The notes: generated by a model from the sequence alone, not told the origin. A DNA stretch of 35,855 bases from Streptosporangiaceae bacterium (GCA_019239975.1 JAFAZE010000157.1:1-35855), one strand, 5' to 3'; shown: positions 21,787-29,860, counted from the stretch's first letter. Translations and numbers: made by a program.

Positions 21787-22752
21787 ATGCGGACCATAGC
21801 CCTCGAAGAGCACTTCTGGACCCCGGAACTCGCCTCGCCGCCGGGCACCGGAGTCCTCGCGCTGTGGGGAGACCAGGTGGACGGGCGGCTGCGTGACCTG
21901 GGCAAGTCGAGGCTGGCAGACATGGACGCGGCGGGCATCGACGTCCAGGTCCTGTCCCACGTGCAGCCCGCGGCGCAGGCGATGGCCGGCGCGGCGGGCG
22001 TGGACATGGCGCGAAGGGCGAACGACCACCTCGCCGCGGCCGTGGCGAGCCACCCGGACCGGTTCGCGGGCTTCGCCACGCTGCCCACCGCCGAGCCGGC
22101 GGAGGCCGCGGAAGAGCTCGAGCGCGCCGTCGGCGACCTGGGATTCGTCGGCGGGCTTGTCAACAGCACGCTCGGCACCAACGGGGCGTTCCTCGACGAC
22201 GCCCGGTTCGAGCCGCTGCTCGACCGGTTCGAGAGGCTCGACGTGCCGCTCTACCTGCATCCATCGCCGCCGCCCGAGGGCCTCCGGGAGATACTGTTCG
22301 GCGGGATACCGCAGCCGGCCAGGACCCGGCTCGCGACCGGCGCCTGGGGGTGGCACGCGGAGTGCGGGCTGCACGCGCTGCGCATGGTCGTCGCGGGCGT
22401 CTTCGACCGGCACCCGGGGCTTCGGCTGATCATCGGGCACTGCGGCGAGATGGTCCCGTTCATGCTCGGCCGCATCGACCAGATGATGCGCCCGGAATGG
22501 GCGGCCCTGGCCATGCCGGTGTCGGAGTACTTCCTGCGCAACGTGTGGGTGACGACCAGCGGGATGTTCACCCTTCCGCCGGTGCTGTGCACGGTGCAGG
22601 TCTTCGGGGTGGACCGCGTGCTGTTCAGCGTCGACTACCCGTTCAGCCCGAACGCGCCGGGCCGGGCGCTGATCGACGCGCTGCCGCTCAGCCCCGCCGA
22701 CAAGGCGAAGATCGCGGGCGGCAACGCGGAGCGCGTGCTCGGCCTTGCCTAG
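21787..22752 (+). CDS. Amidohydrolase family 2 (ACMSD-like decarboxylase/hydrolase)
   Basis: A 321-residue TIM-barrel metal enzyme. Expected ligands are E7/H9 in LEEHFW (the 'EEHF' variant of the usual HxH site), H148 in LYLHPSPPP, H208 in IIGHCGEM and D273 in FSVDYPF. This pattern fits the ACMSD/gamma-resorcylate decarboxylase-like group, which decarboxylates aromatic or related acids, often with Zn or Mn. The exact substrate cannot be told. NAERVLGL at the end is the typical C-terminal motif. Start is the ATG at 21787, probably leaderless. The stop TAG lies in the first unit of an 18-bp tandem duplication that also supplies the stop of the convergent acetyltransferase gene. Confidence 0.88.
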   Translation: MRTIALEEHFWTPELASPPGTGVLALWGDQVDGRLRDLGKSRLADMDAAGIDVQVLSHVQPAAQAMAGAAGVDMARRANDHLAAAVASHPDRFAGFATLPTAEPAEAAEELERAVGDLGFVGGLVNSTLGTNGAFLDDARFEPLLDRFERLDVPLYLHPSPPPEGLREILFGGIPQPARTRLATGAWGWHAECGLHALRMVVAGVFDRHPGLRLIIGHCGEMVPFMLGRIDQMMRPEWAALAMPVSEYFLRNVWVTTSGMFTLPPVLCTVQVFGVDRVLFSVDYPFSPNAPGRALIDALPLSPADKAKIAGGNAERVLGLA

Positions 22753-22776
22753 AGCCTGGGCCTTGCCTAGAGCCTG
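22741..22776. repeat. 18-bp tandem duplication spanning two stop codons
   Basis: GGCCTTGCCTAGAGCCTG occurs at 22741-22758 and again at 22759-22776. The first copy holds the TAG of the amidohydrolase gene, and the second holds the stop of the convergent acetyltransferase gene (22767-22769, minus strand). Confidence 0.93.
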
Positions 22777-23222
22777 GGCCTGCGCATGACGACGCGGGTC
22801 CGGCCGGCACCGCCGTAGTTCTCGACCAGCGTCTGTTCCGTGAAACCCATGCTCCGGTGGAACGCCTGCGAGCCCGTGTTCTCCGGGCTGGTGATCGCCT
22901 TCACCGCGACGGCGCCGCGCTCAGCGGCGGCCGCCATGAACGTCTCGTACAGCCGCCGCCCGAGCCCGAGCCCGCGGGCGTCGTCGCGTACCGCCACGAA
23001 ATGGATGTAGCCGTCGCCCGTCGGCGCCACGAAGCCGAGCAGGTACCCGGCGACCTCGCCATCCGGCCCGCGTGCCACGAACGCGGTGTCGCCGAACTCC
23101 TCGACGAACATCGGGTGGTGGAGCAGGCGCGGCACATCCCGGTCTCCCCAGAACCGCTGGTAGTTCCGGAGGATCTCACTCAGGTCGGCGGCGCGGGCGC
23201 GCTCGATCGTCACGCCGGTCAC
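22767..23222 (-). CDS. GNAT family N-acetyltransferase
   Basis: A 151-residue GNAT fold. The acetyl-CoA loop is visible in RDDARGLGLGRRLYETFMAA (R/Q-x-x-G-x-G/A motif), and the C-terminal part has ENTGSQAFHRSMGFTEQTLV, the usual late strand. It probably acetylates a small amine, amino acid or protein; the substrate is unknown. The GTG start at 23222 overlaps the stop of the upstream phosphoesterase gene (GTGA, 23219-23222), which fixes the start and suggests translational coupling. It is convergent with the amidohydrolase gene, separated by the duplicated 18-bp unit. Confidence 0.9.
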   Translation of the reverse strand: MTGVTIERARAADLSEILRNYQRFWGDRDVPRLLHHPMFVEEFGDTAFVARGPDGEVAGYLLGFVAPTGDGYIHFVAVRDDARGLGLGRRLYETFMAAAAERGAVAVKAITSPENTGSQAFHRSMGFTEQTLVENYGGAGRTRVVMRRPRL

Positions 23223-24031
23223 GACGACTCACCGTCCTCGCGGTCCCGGCCGTCTGTGCTGTCCTCGCCGTCGCCGCTGCCCCGGCCGTCTCTGGGCGCC
23301 ATGACGGCGAGCGCGTCGGCGTCGCTGGCGCGGGCGTGCAGGAAGTAGTCGGCCCACTCGGCGACGTCCGGGTACGACGATTCGGCGCGGACGAGCTCGC
23401 ACGCCGCCGCGGCGTCGTACGGCGTCCGCCGCATCGAGATGGCGCCGCCGGCGAGCAGCGTCCAGTGCGCGCCCTGCCGACCGTACGGCATCCCGACGCT
23501 GCCCGGGTTGATGATCTGGCGCCTGTTCGCCAGCCTGCAGAACGGCATGTGCGTATGCCCGCACACCACGGTCATGACCTGCTGCGGCAGCCCGGCCAGC
23601 ACCTCGGACCAGCGCTCGAGCCGCGAGTCGACGACCACGACTTCGGCGTCGTCGCGGGGCGTCGCGTGGCAGAACACGACCTCGCCGAACCCGCCGGCGT
23701 CCAGCGTGACCGTCTGCGGCAGCCCGGCCAGCCAGGCCAGGTGATCGGCGCTGAGCTGCTTCGCCGCCCACGGCGCGATCGGGTCGCCGACGTCGTCCGT
23801 CTCGCCGCGCGCGAGCTCGGCAAGCTCCCGGTCGGCGTTGCCGCGCACCCAGGTGACCCGGTCGCCGAGCCCGAGCAGCCGGTCGAGCACCGCCGCCGGC
23901 TGCGGGCCCGCCGCGACGTCCCCGGTGAGGACGATGCGCTCGGCATCCCGCACCGCGGGCTCCGCCAGCACGGCGTCCAGCGCGGGCAGCACGCCGTGGA
24001 TGTCGGACAGCACAGCTACGGAGGAGACCAT
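23219..24031 (-). CDS. Calcineurin-like metallophosphoesterase
   Basis: A 270-residue phosphoesterase. Metal-site motifs are in order: SDIHG (D10, H12), GDVAAG (D38), RGNADRE (N65), VFCHATPRDD and VVCGHTHMPF. It resembles YfcE/MJ0936-type phosphodiesterases and serine/threonine phosphatase-like proteins of similar length. The frame stays open to 24322, but the family begins right before SVAVLSDIHG, so ATG 24031 is chosen; GGGAAG lies about 12 bases upstream. The C-terminus ends in an acidic Gly/Asp/Glu tail (GRGSGDGEDSTDGRDREDGE) that is probably disordered. It is the first gene of a coupled pair with the acetyltransferase. Confidence 0.88.
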   Translation of the reverse strand: MVSSVAVLSDIHGVLPALDAVLAEPAVRDAERIVLTGDVAAGPQPAAVLDRLLGLGDRVTWVRGNADRELAELARGETDDVGDPIAPWAAKQLSADHLAWLAGLPQTVTLDAGGFGEVVFCHATPRDDAEVVVVDSRLERWSEVLAGLPQQVMTVVCGHTHMPFCRLANRRQIINPGSVGMPYGRQGAHWTLLAGGAISMRRTPYDAAAACELVRAESSYPDVAEWADYFLHARASDADALAVMAPRDGRGSGDGEDSTDGRDREDGESS

Positions 24032-24091
24032 GACACCAGGCTTCCCGGCCGTGCCCCCGCTTTCCCGCCGTCTCGCTCCCGGCGAAATTTC

Positions 24092-24283
24092 ATGCATACC
24101 GAACGGGAGCCGGCGCTGCCTCGCAGCCCGGCCGCTCGTTGCGAGCGATCGGATGTATGGATGCTCGATGCCGTCCATGAACGGCGCTACCAGGACCGGC
24201 TTAACCGTTATATGCGCGATCTCTTGATCGTTTACGGGCAAAAGTGGTGGAACCATCTGGACAAGCGCCGCTTTACGGGCTAG
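24092..24283 (+). CDS. Possible small protein of unknown function
   Basis: An open frame of 63 codons starts at ATG 24092 and ends at TAG 24281-24283, just 37 bases before the GH95-like gene. It contains RRYQDRLNRYMRDLLIVYGQ and KWWNHLDKRRFTG, a plausible amphipathic and aromatic-rich segment. The GC3 bias is weaker than in most neighbouring genes (about 65 %), and no good ribosome binding site is visible. It could be a native small protein, a remnant or chance. There is no signal peptide. I do not recognise the family. Confidence 0.3.
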   Translation: MHTEREPALPRSPAARCERSDVWMLDAVHERRYQDRLNRYMRDLLIVYGQKWWNHLDKRRFTG

Positions 24284-24320
24284 AACCAGATCGGATGTTT
24301 CCCTCGCAGGTGAGGTGGTC

Positions 24321-26816
24321 ATGTTGCGCCGCCGTTGTCATGGCTCCCTTTCGCTGACGGCCGCGCTCACACTGGCCGCCTGCTGCGCGGCGGCGGTTCC
24401 CGCGACCGCGGGGATCAGCGCCGTCCCGCGCGCCGCTAACGCCAGCGCCGCGACCGCCACCACCGCCTGGCGCGACGGCCGGTTCGCCCTGGATCCGGGC
24501 GGCGTGGTGAGCCGGTCGGACATCTTCCTCGGCCGGCCGAACTCCTCACCTCAGCAGTACATGCCGCTGGGCAACGGCAGCCTGGCCGCCGCGGTCTGGG
24601 CCGCTGACGGCTTCACCGCACAGCTCAACCGGTCCGACACGATGCCCGGGCGCAAGTCCCCCGGCCAGGTGGTCATCCCCGGCCTGGCACGCCTGGATGC
24701 GGCGCCCGACTTCACCGGCCGCCTCGATCTCTACGATGGCGTGCTCACCGAGTCGGGCGGCGGCATGACGATGAGGGCGCGGGTGCTCGCCGGCACCGAC
24801 GAACTCGTCGTGGACGTCACCGGGGCGGACCCGAACGCGACGCAAACGGCGAGCGTGAACCTGTGGGCAGGCCGGTCGCCGGCGGCTACCGCCGCCGGCG
24901 CGGTCGGGACCCTGGCCGAGACCTGGCAGGACAACGTGCCGGTGACCGGGTCGGGTCGGACCTTCGGAACGCTGGCGGTGATCACCGCGGGCGGCCGAGA
25001 CGTGCGGGCGAGCGTCACCGGCCCGGTATCGGTCCAGGTCAGCTTCAAGCCCGCGGCGGATGGGTCGTTCCGGATCATCGTGGCGGCGCCGCACTGGACC
25101 GGCGGCAACGCCATGGCCGCCGCGCGGCGGCTGCTGCGCGAAGGGGCGGCTCACGCGTCCGGGGTGTCCGCGCCGGAAGCGAGCCTGACCGCGGAAACCA
25201 GCCGCTGGTGGCACCGGTTCTGGGCGCATTCCGGGCTGGTCGAGATGAGCTCCGCCGACGGCGCCGCGCAGTACCTCGAGCAGATCAGGACGATCTACCT
25301 GTACACCGAGGCGGCCTCGATGCGCTCGCGGTATCCCGGCTCGCAGGCGGGCGTCGCGGACATGTTCAACTTCAGCGAGGACCATCAGGACTGGTACCCG
25401 GCCGCGTTCTGGTTCTGGAACCTGCGGATGCAGGCCGCCGCCAACATCAGCTCCGGAAACTTCGCGCTCAACGGCCCGCTGTTCGGCCTCTACCTGGGCA
25501 ACCTGGCCAGCCTGGAGGCGTGGACCAAGCAGTACATGGGCGGCCTTCCCGGCATCTGCGTACCCGAGACCATGCGGTACAACGGCAACGGGTTCCAGAA
25601 CGACTCCACCCCGTTCAAAGACGCGTCGTGCGACGAAAACATCCCGCCGACCTGGAACGGCGAGACGGTCACCACCGGCGCGGAGATCAGCCTGTGGATC
25701 TGGCGGCAGTACACCGACACCGGCTCGGTTTCCTTCCTCCGCACGTATTACCCCGTCATGCGCGAGTCCGCGCGGTTCCTGCTCGCCTACGCGGCCAGGG
25801 GCGCCGACGGCCTGCTGCACACGGTCGCGAACGCGCACGAAAACCAGTGGGACGTGCAGGACCCGACCACCGACATCGCCGCCATGCAAGCGCTGTTCCC
25901 CGCCGTGGCCTCCGCGGCCGGCATCCTGCACACCGACGCCGGCCTGGCGGCCCAGCTCACGACCGCCGAGTCCGAGCTCCCGCCGTATGCGCGCACCGAC
26001 GAGGCCACGCACAAACAGCTGCTCACCCCGGCCGCGGACGCGTCGGGCACCGATGTGATCGCCGACTCCTACCAGCCGGCCGCGCCGCTGCACAACGTCG
26101 AGAACGACGGCCTCGAGCCGGTCTGGCCGTACGGGGTCATCGGCGACGCCGCGATCGTGGGCGGGGACGACCTGACCGCGCTGGCCGACCGCACGTACCA
26201 GCACCGGCCGAACGTCGGCAACCCGGACTGGACCTTCGACGCGGTGGACGCGGCCCGCCTGGACATGGCCTCGCAGGTCGCCGCCGATCTCGTCGCCACC
26301 ACCAAGACCTACCAGGTCTACCCGTCGGGGATGGCCGCGTGGAACCCGGGATGGCGGGACGAGCCGTACATCGAGCAGTCGGGCGTGGTCGCGACCGCGC
26401 TGGACGAGGCGCTTGCCACCGACTACGACGGGCTGCTGCGGATCGCGCCCGCCTGGCCATCCGGCTGGAACGTGTCCGGCACCGTGTACCTGATGGACGA
26501 CACGAAGGCCGACGTCCAGGTCGAGAACGGCAGCACCGTGACCGTCGCCATCGAGGCAGGGCGCAGCCACACCATGCTGATCCGTAATCCCTGGCAGGGT
26601 CAGCCGATCCGGGTCGTGGACGGCGCCACCGGCGCGGTCGTGCTCGGGCCGGTGGCGAGTGACACCTTCGCGCTGAAGGTCGGGGCAGGGCGTTCCTACC
26701 TGGTGGAGCCCGTCGCGAACCCGACCACGGAGCTGCCGTTCGCGCCGGTCAGCGGGGTGGCACCGGACGCGGCCAGTCACCTGGGCAGCGCGCAGATCGG
26801 CCTCGACCCGCGCTGA
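24321..26816 (+). CDS. Secreted GH95-like (alpha/alpha)6-barrel glycoside hydrolase
   Basis: An 831-residue extracellular or lipid-anchored protein. The N-terminus MLRRRCHGSLSLTAALTLAA is a signal peptide; LAAC at 18-21 meets the lipobox rule, although a signal peptidase I site after VPATA is also possible. A beta-sandwich (about 50-270) with YMPLGNGSLAAAVWAADGFT precedes an (alpha/alpha)6 region with NFSEDHQDWYPAAFWFWNLR, GAEISLWIWRQYTDTG and, near 505, AHENQWDVQDPTTDIAAMQ, which corresponds to the catalytic Glu/Asn region of alpha-L-fucosidase-type GH95 enzymes. A final beta domain covers 700-831. The substrate is probably a fucosylated or other deoxy/galacto-configured glycan. AGGTGAGG precedes the ATG (a GTG two codons earlier is possible). 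A solo unit. Confidence 0.8.
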   Translation: MLRRRCHGSLSLTAALTLAACCAAAVPATAGISAVPRAANASAATATTAWRDGRFALDPGGVVSRSDIFLGRPNSSPQQYMPLGNGSLAAAVWAADGFTAQLNRSDTMPGRKSPGQVVIPGLARLDAAPDFTGRLDLYDGVLTESGGGMTMRARVLAGTDELVVDVTGADPNATQTASVNLWAGRSPAATAAGAVGTLAETWQDNVPVTGSGRTFGTLAVITAGGRDVRASVTGPVSVQVSFKPAADGSFRIIVAAPHWTGGNAMAAARRLLREGAAHASGVSAPEASLTAETSRWWHRFWAHSGLVEMSSADGAAQYLEQIRTIYLYTEAASMRSRYPGSQAGVADMFNFSEDHQDWYPAAFWFWNLRMQAAANISSGNFALNGPLFGLYLGNLASLEAWTKQYMGGLPGICVPETMRYNGNGFQNDSTPFKDASCDENIPPTWNGETVTTGAEISLWIWRQYTDTGSVSFLRTYYPVMRESARFLLAYAARGADGLLHTVANAHENQWDVQDPTTDIAAMQALFPAVASAAGILHTDAGLAAQLTTAESELPPYARTDEATHKQLLTPAADASGTDVIADSYQPAAPLHNVENDGLEPVWPYGVIGDAAIVGGDDLTALADRTYQHRPNVGNPDWTFDAVDAARLDMASQVAADLVATTKTYQVYPSGMAAWNPGWRDEPYIEQSGVVATALDEALATDYDGLLRIAPAWPSGWNVSGTVYLMDDTKADVQVENGSTVTVAIEAGRSHTMLIRNPWQGQPIRVVDGATGAVVLGPVASDTFALKVGAGRSYLVEPVANPTTELPFAPVSGVAPDAASHLGSAQIGLDPR

Positions 26817-26860
26817 GCCACCCCCGGGCTCCGCGCCGGGCCACGTCTTCGGGGCGATAG

Positions 26861-26885
26861 CTGAAGACGGTCAGGAAGTCTTCAG
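26861..26885. promoter_or_regulatory. Inverted repeat downstream of the GH95-like gene
   Basis: CTGAAGAC (26861-26868) and GTCTTCAG (26878-26885) are perfect 8-bp arms around a 9-nt centre. The site lies 45 bp after the glycosidase stop and about 105 bp before the protease start. It could be a weak terminator or a regulator site of the protease gene. Confidence 0.4.
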
Positions 26886-26929
26886 GGAATCGGAAGCTCA
26901 GGCTGATCGTTCCTTCGGCCTTCGTCAAG

Positions 26930-26967
26930 GTTCGCGGGCGATATTCGGAACATAAGAAGCCGCGAAC
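26930..26967. promoter_or_regulatory. Inverted repeat upstream of the HtrA-type gene
   Basis: GTTCGCGG (26930-26937) and CCGCGAAC (26960-26967) are perfect 8-bp arms with a 22-nt AT-richer centre. It ends 23 bp before the protease ATG. It could be an operator or a 5' untranslated hairpin. Confidence 0.45.
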
Positions 26968-26990
26968 AGGACTCGGGGTGGCAAAAGGCC

Positions 26991-28208
26991 ATGAGCGAAC
27001 CCTTCACACAGTACCCGGAACCACCGTATCCGGAATACCAGCCGCCGCGGCGGCGACGCCGGCACGTGCTCGGCCTGACCGCCACAGCGGTCGTCGCCCT
27101 CGGCGCGGGAGCGGGCATCGCCACCGCGGCGCTGAGCTCAAGCTCGCCGCCCGGCAGCGCCACGGCGGTATCCAAGACGGTGCTGACCACGTCGCAGATC
27201 GCGTCCAGGGTGGATCCCGGCCTGGTCGACGTGACCTCAACCCTCGGGTACCAGCAGGCCACCGCCAAGGGCACCGGGATCGTGCTGACGCCGAACGGCG
27301 AGGTGCTGACCAACAACCACGTGGTCCAGGGCGCGACCTCGGTTTCGGTCACGGACATCGGCAACGGCAAGACCTACAAGGCCACCGTCGTCGGCTACGA
27401 CTCGGGTAAGGACATCGCGGTCCTGCAGCTTTCCGGCGCGTCCGGGCTGACCACCGCGAGCACCGGTGACTCCTCGGCGGTCCAGACCGGCGACGGCGTG
27501 GTGGCGCTCGGCAACGCGGGCGGCGTCGGCGGCACCCCGTCGGTCGCCGCCGGAACGGTCACCGCGCTCAACCAGTCGATCACCGCGTCCGACGAGGGCG
27601 CCGGGACCAGCGAGAACCTGACCGGCCTGATCGAGACCAACGCGAACATCCAGGCCGGTGACTCCGGCGGCCCGCTGGTCAACAGCTACGGCCAGGTGAT
27701 CGGCGTCGACACCGCCGCGTCGTCCGGCTACCAGCTCTCCCCGTTTGGCCAGGGGAACTCCTCGAGCCAGCCGGGCACGACCCAGGGCTTCGCGATTCCG
27801 GTCAACACCGCGCTGTCCATCGCGCGCCAGATCGAGGCGGGCCAGGCGTCGTCCACCGTGCACATCGGCGAGACCGCGTTCCTCGGCGTGCAGATCCAGA
27901 ACTCCGGCTCGGACAGCTCCGGGTTTGGCGGGTTTGGCGGGTTCGGCCAGTTCGGCTCGGGTGACGGTCAGTCGGTCTCCGGCGTGGCCATCGCCGGTGC
28001 CGAGTCCGGCAGCCCGGCCGCCAACGTCGGCCTGACCGCTGGTGATGTGATCACCTCGGTCGCGGGCCAGCCGGTCAGCACGGGCACCAGCATCCAGTCG
28101 GTGCTCGGGAAGTACCACCCCGGCGACCAGATCAGCATCGGCTGGACCGACCAGGACGGACAGTCGCACACCACGACCGTCACCCTGGCCACCGGTCCGG
28201 TCGGCTGA
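26991..28208 (+). CDS. HtrA/DegP-type serine protease with PDZ domain
   Basis: A 405-residue membrane-anchored trypsin-like protease. A proline-rich cytoplasmic N-terminus (FTQYPEPPYPEYQPPRRRRR) is followed by one transmembrane helix at about 26-48. The catalytic triad is H110 (TNNHVV), D141 (GKDIAVL) and S225 (QAGDSGGPLV). A PDZ domain covers about 290-400 (AGAESGSPAANVGLTAGDVI and after), preceded by a Gly/Phe-rich linker (GFGGFGGFGQFGSGDG). It probably handles damaged or misfolded proteins at the cell surface. The ATG has AAAAGG 3-8 bases upstream. Two inverted repeats lie before it, which could carry stress regulation. A strong intrinsic terminator follows. Confidence 0.92.
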   Translation: MSEPFTQYPEPPYPEYQPPRRRRRHVLGLTATAVVALGAGAGIATAALSSSSPPGSATAVSKTVLTTSQIASRVDPGLVDVTSTLGYQQATAKGTGIVLTPNGEVLTNNHVVQGATSVSVTDIGNGKTYKATVVGYDSGKDIAVLQLSGASGLTTASTGDSSAVQTGDGVVALGNAGGVGGTPSVAAGTVTALNQSITASDEGAGTSENLTGLIETNANIQAGDSGGPLVNSYGQVIGVDTAASSGYQLSPFGQGNSSSQPGTTQGFAIPVNTALSIARQIEAGQASSTVHIGETAFLGVQIQNSGSDSSGFGGFGGFGQFGSGDGQSVSGVAIAGAESGSPAANVGLTAGDVITSVAGQPVSTGTSIQSVLGKYHPGDQISIGWTDQDGQSHTTTVTLATGPVG

Positions 28209-28237
28209 CCCTCCGAAGCCCCCTTCCGGGTCCCGCC

Positions 28238-28280
28238 GGCGCTGCCCGCACGTCACAAGCGTGCGGGCGGCGCCATTTTC
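28238..28280 (+). terminator. Intrinsic terminator after the HtrA-type gene
   Basis: GGCGCTGCCCGCACG (28238-28252), loop TCACAAG, and CGTGCGGGCGGCGCC (28260-28274) form a 15-bp stem with one wobble pair. ATTTTCCC follows. It lies 29 bases after the protease stop and is the clearest terminator in the window. Confidence 0.85.
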
Positions 28281-28290
28281 CCATAATCGC

Positions 28291-28490
28291 GGAAAGCGCG
28301 GGCCAAATACGGCACACCTAATTTCCACTAACTTGCCGCAAGCAAAGGCGTCGTGGAAACGGCGGGCCGTATCTGACACCCAGATTTCCGCCACGCTGTT
28401 CGCCGAGAACGCATTATGGAAATTTAGGGCCGTATTTGGCACCTTCGTTTCCACCAGGCCGTTCCAGGCAAGCGCATCACGGAAATTAGG
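28291..28490 (+). repeat. 63-nt-period degenerate repeat array (copy B)
   Basis: Three full cores (28291-28326, 28355-28389, 28418-28452) and the start of a fourth (28481-28490). Each core begins GGAAA, contains GGGCC and a GGCACC/GACACC-like block, and ends TTTCC; lengths are 36, 35 and 35 nt. The intervening segments are exactly 28 nt each and differ strongly, apart from weak agreement at their ends. Core starts are 64, 63 and 63 nt apart. The array begins right after the terminator of the protease gene and is in the opposite orientation to the array at 10968-11172. Confidence 0.8.
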
Positions 28491-28494
28491 GGGT

Positions 28495-28745
28495 CGCGTG
28501 GCAGGGCGCGGCGATCGCGGGGCGGGCGAGTGCGGCCCCGAGAGCGCGGGCAGCGGCCGCTCAGCAGGCGCGGGGGCACGGCGGCGGGCGGCGGGCGCGG
28601 CGGCCGCGGACGCTCAGCAAGCACGGCGGCCGCGGCGGGCGAGTGCGGCCCCGAGCGGTCGCGACCGCGTGGCGGGGCGCGGCGGTCGCGGGGCGGGCGA
28701 GTGCGGCCCCGAGAGCGCGGGCAGCGGCCGCTCAGCAGGCGCGGG
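28495..28745. repeat. 80-bp direct repeat pair, 171 bp apart
   Basis: 28495-28574 and 28666-28745 are the same 80-bp unit with two mismatches. A shorter third copy lies at 28626-28655. The unit is extremely GC-rich and has no recognisable coding meaning on either strand. It directly follows the 63-nt-period array, so 28209-28782 is a non-coding repeat region between the protease gene and the small membrane protein gene. Confidence 0.85.
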
Positions 28746-28782
28746 CGCTCACGACCGGCCATGCCGTAACACCCGGCCGCGG

Positions 28783-29052
28783 TCACCTACTGTGCCGCTC
28801 ACCCCGGCAAGCCGCACCTGTAACGGTCGGCGAAACGCAGCACGGCGAGGTAGTCCAGGCCATGGGCACGCTCAGAGCCACGCGCGGCGGGATGCCAAGG
28901 CCGTTGTTGACCTTGGTGCCCTTCTGGAAGCCGCCGAACAGGACCGACAGCACGATAAGCAACGCGATCAGCAACAATATCCACAGCAGGCAGCCGGCGG
29001 CCCTGGACCGGGGGCGCCCTTCGCCACGCCGGCGGAACGGATTCGTGAACAC
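28783..29052 (-). CDS. Small single-pass membrane protein
   Basis: About 89 residues from a GTG at 29052. It reads FTNPFRRRGEGRPRSRAAG, then one strong transmembrane helix CLLWILLLIALLIVLSVLFG, followed by GGFQKGTKVNNGLG. The basic segment before the helix points to the N-terminus being inside. I recall similar short actinomycete proteins with the FGGFQKGTKV ending but no known function. The downstream 35 residues (PPRVALSVPMAWTTSPCCVS and on) look less conserved. The start is uncertain because no ribosome binding site is obvious; the frame stays open upstream to 29286. It is divergent from the DUF4230 gene (77-bp gap) and may act with it at the membrane. Confidence 0.6.
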   Translation of the reverse strand: MFTNPFRRRGEGRPRSRAAGCLLWILLLIALLIVLSVLFGGFQKGTKVNNGLGIPPRVALSVPMAWTTSPCCVSPTVTGAACRGERHSR

Positions 29053-29129
29053 GACGGTGTCTATGCCCAGCTGTGGAAAACTATGCGCCTGGCGCGCATT
29101 GACCGTCACTACGGGGGTAGCCGAATGGC

Positions 29130-29807
29130 ATGGTGCTGACCACGCAGCGCGGGAAGACGGCGGGGAAGATGGCGGGACGGCTCGCCACGCTTGCCGCGGG
29201 GCTCGTGGCGGTGGTGGTGCTGGTGCTCGTGCTTTCCGCGATTCACCTGCTGCCGCAGCTGCGTAACCCGTTCGCGACGACCACAACCGACCGCAGCCAG
29301 CCGGTACTGCTCAAGTCGATCACGGCGCTGAGCCGCTACGAGGCGGCCAGCGGGTCGTTCGAGGTGGTCGTCGATCTGAGCACCCACACCGCGTTCATAC
29401 CGTCCTTCCTGGCCGGCAGCGAGACGCTGTTCGTCGGGCAGGGCACCGACATCGCCTACGTCGATTTCTCGCAACTCAAGGGCAAGTCGATCCGGGTGTC
29501 CCCGGATCGCACCTCGGTGACCGTGTCGCTGCCGCGCGCTCAGCTCGAGCCGGCGGTGCTGGACGTCAGGCAGTCCTACGTCTACGCCCAGCAGCAGGGG
29601 CTGTTCAACCGGATCGGGAACTTCTTCGCCAGCAACCCCAACAGCCAGCAGGCGGTCTACATCCTGGCCCAGCAGAAGATCCAGGCCGCCGCCCGGCAGA
29701 GCGCGCTGCTCGCCGAGGCGCAGAAGAACACCCAGGGCATGCTCGACGGCATGCTCACGTCGCTCGGCTTCCAGCACGTCACGGTGACGTTCGGCGCGGT
29801 TAGCTAG
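29130..29807 (+). CDS. DUF4230 membrane protein
   Basis: A 225-residue protein with one transmembrane helix at about 18-40 (LATLAAGLVAVVVLVLVLSA) and an exported C-terminal domain. The pattern VLLKSITALSRYEAASGSFE, DIAYVDFSQLKGKSIRVSPD and TVSLPRAQLEPAVLDVRQSY matches DUF4230. The last part is a long helix (ILAQQKIQAAARQSALLAEA) typical of this family, which looks SPFH/lipid-binding-like, but the function is not known. The ATG at 29130 has GGGG about ten bases upstream, and TTGACC at 29099-29104 might be a -35 box. It is divergent from the small membrane protein gene and convergent with the methyltransferase gene (53-bp gap). Confidence 0.82.
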   Translation: MVLTTQRGKTAGKMAGRLATLAAGLVAVVVLVLVLSAIHLLPQLRNPFATTTTDRSQPVLLKSITALSRYEAASGSFEVVVDLSTHTAFIPSFLAGSETLFVGQGTDIAYVDFSQLKGKSIRVSPDRTSVTVSLPRAQLEPAVLDVRQSYVYAQQQGLFNRIGNFFASNPNSQQAVYILAQQKIQAAARQSALLAEAQKNTQGMLDGMLTSLGFQHVTVTFGAVS

Positions 29808-29860
29808 ACGTTGACTCGAGCCACCTCTCGTTCGGTATCAAATTCTTTGATCTTGCCGGC

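Noticed and set aside
24032..24322. N-terminal extension of the metallophosphoesterase
   Set aside because: The family starts right at the first strand before DIHG; the extra part has no domain or coding bias.
24546..26780. Long minus-strand open frame opposite the GH95-like gene
   Set aside because: It shows no recognisable domains, and the plus strand has a signal peptide and glycosidase motifs.
28291..28490. 63-nt-period array as a CRISPR array
   Set aside because: The 35-nt cores share only part of their bases, the family also occurs as solo and opposite-strand copies, separators share weak end motifs, and there are no cas genes.
28261..29139. Plus-strand open frame through the repeats after the HtrA-type gene
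   Set aside because: It starts in the terminator stem and is made of repeat-derived Gly/Ala/Arg; no plausible protein.
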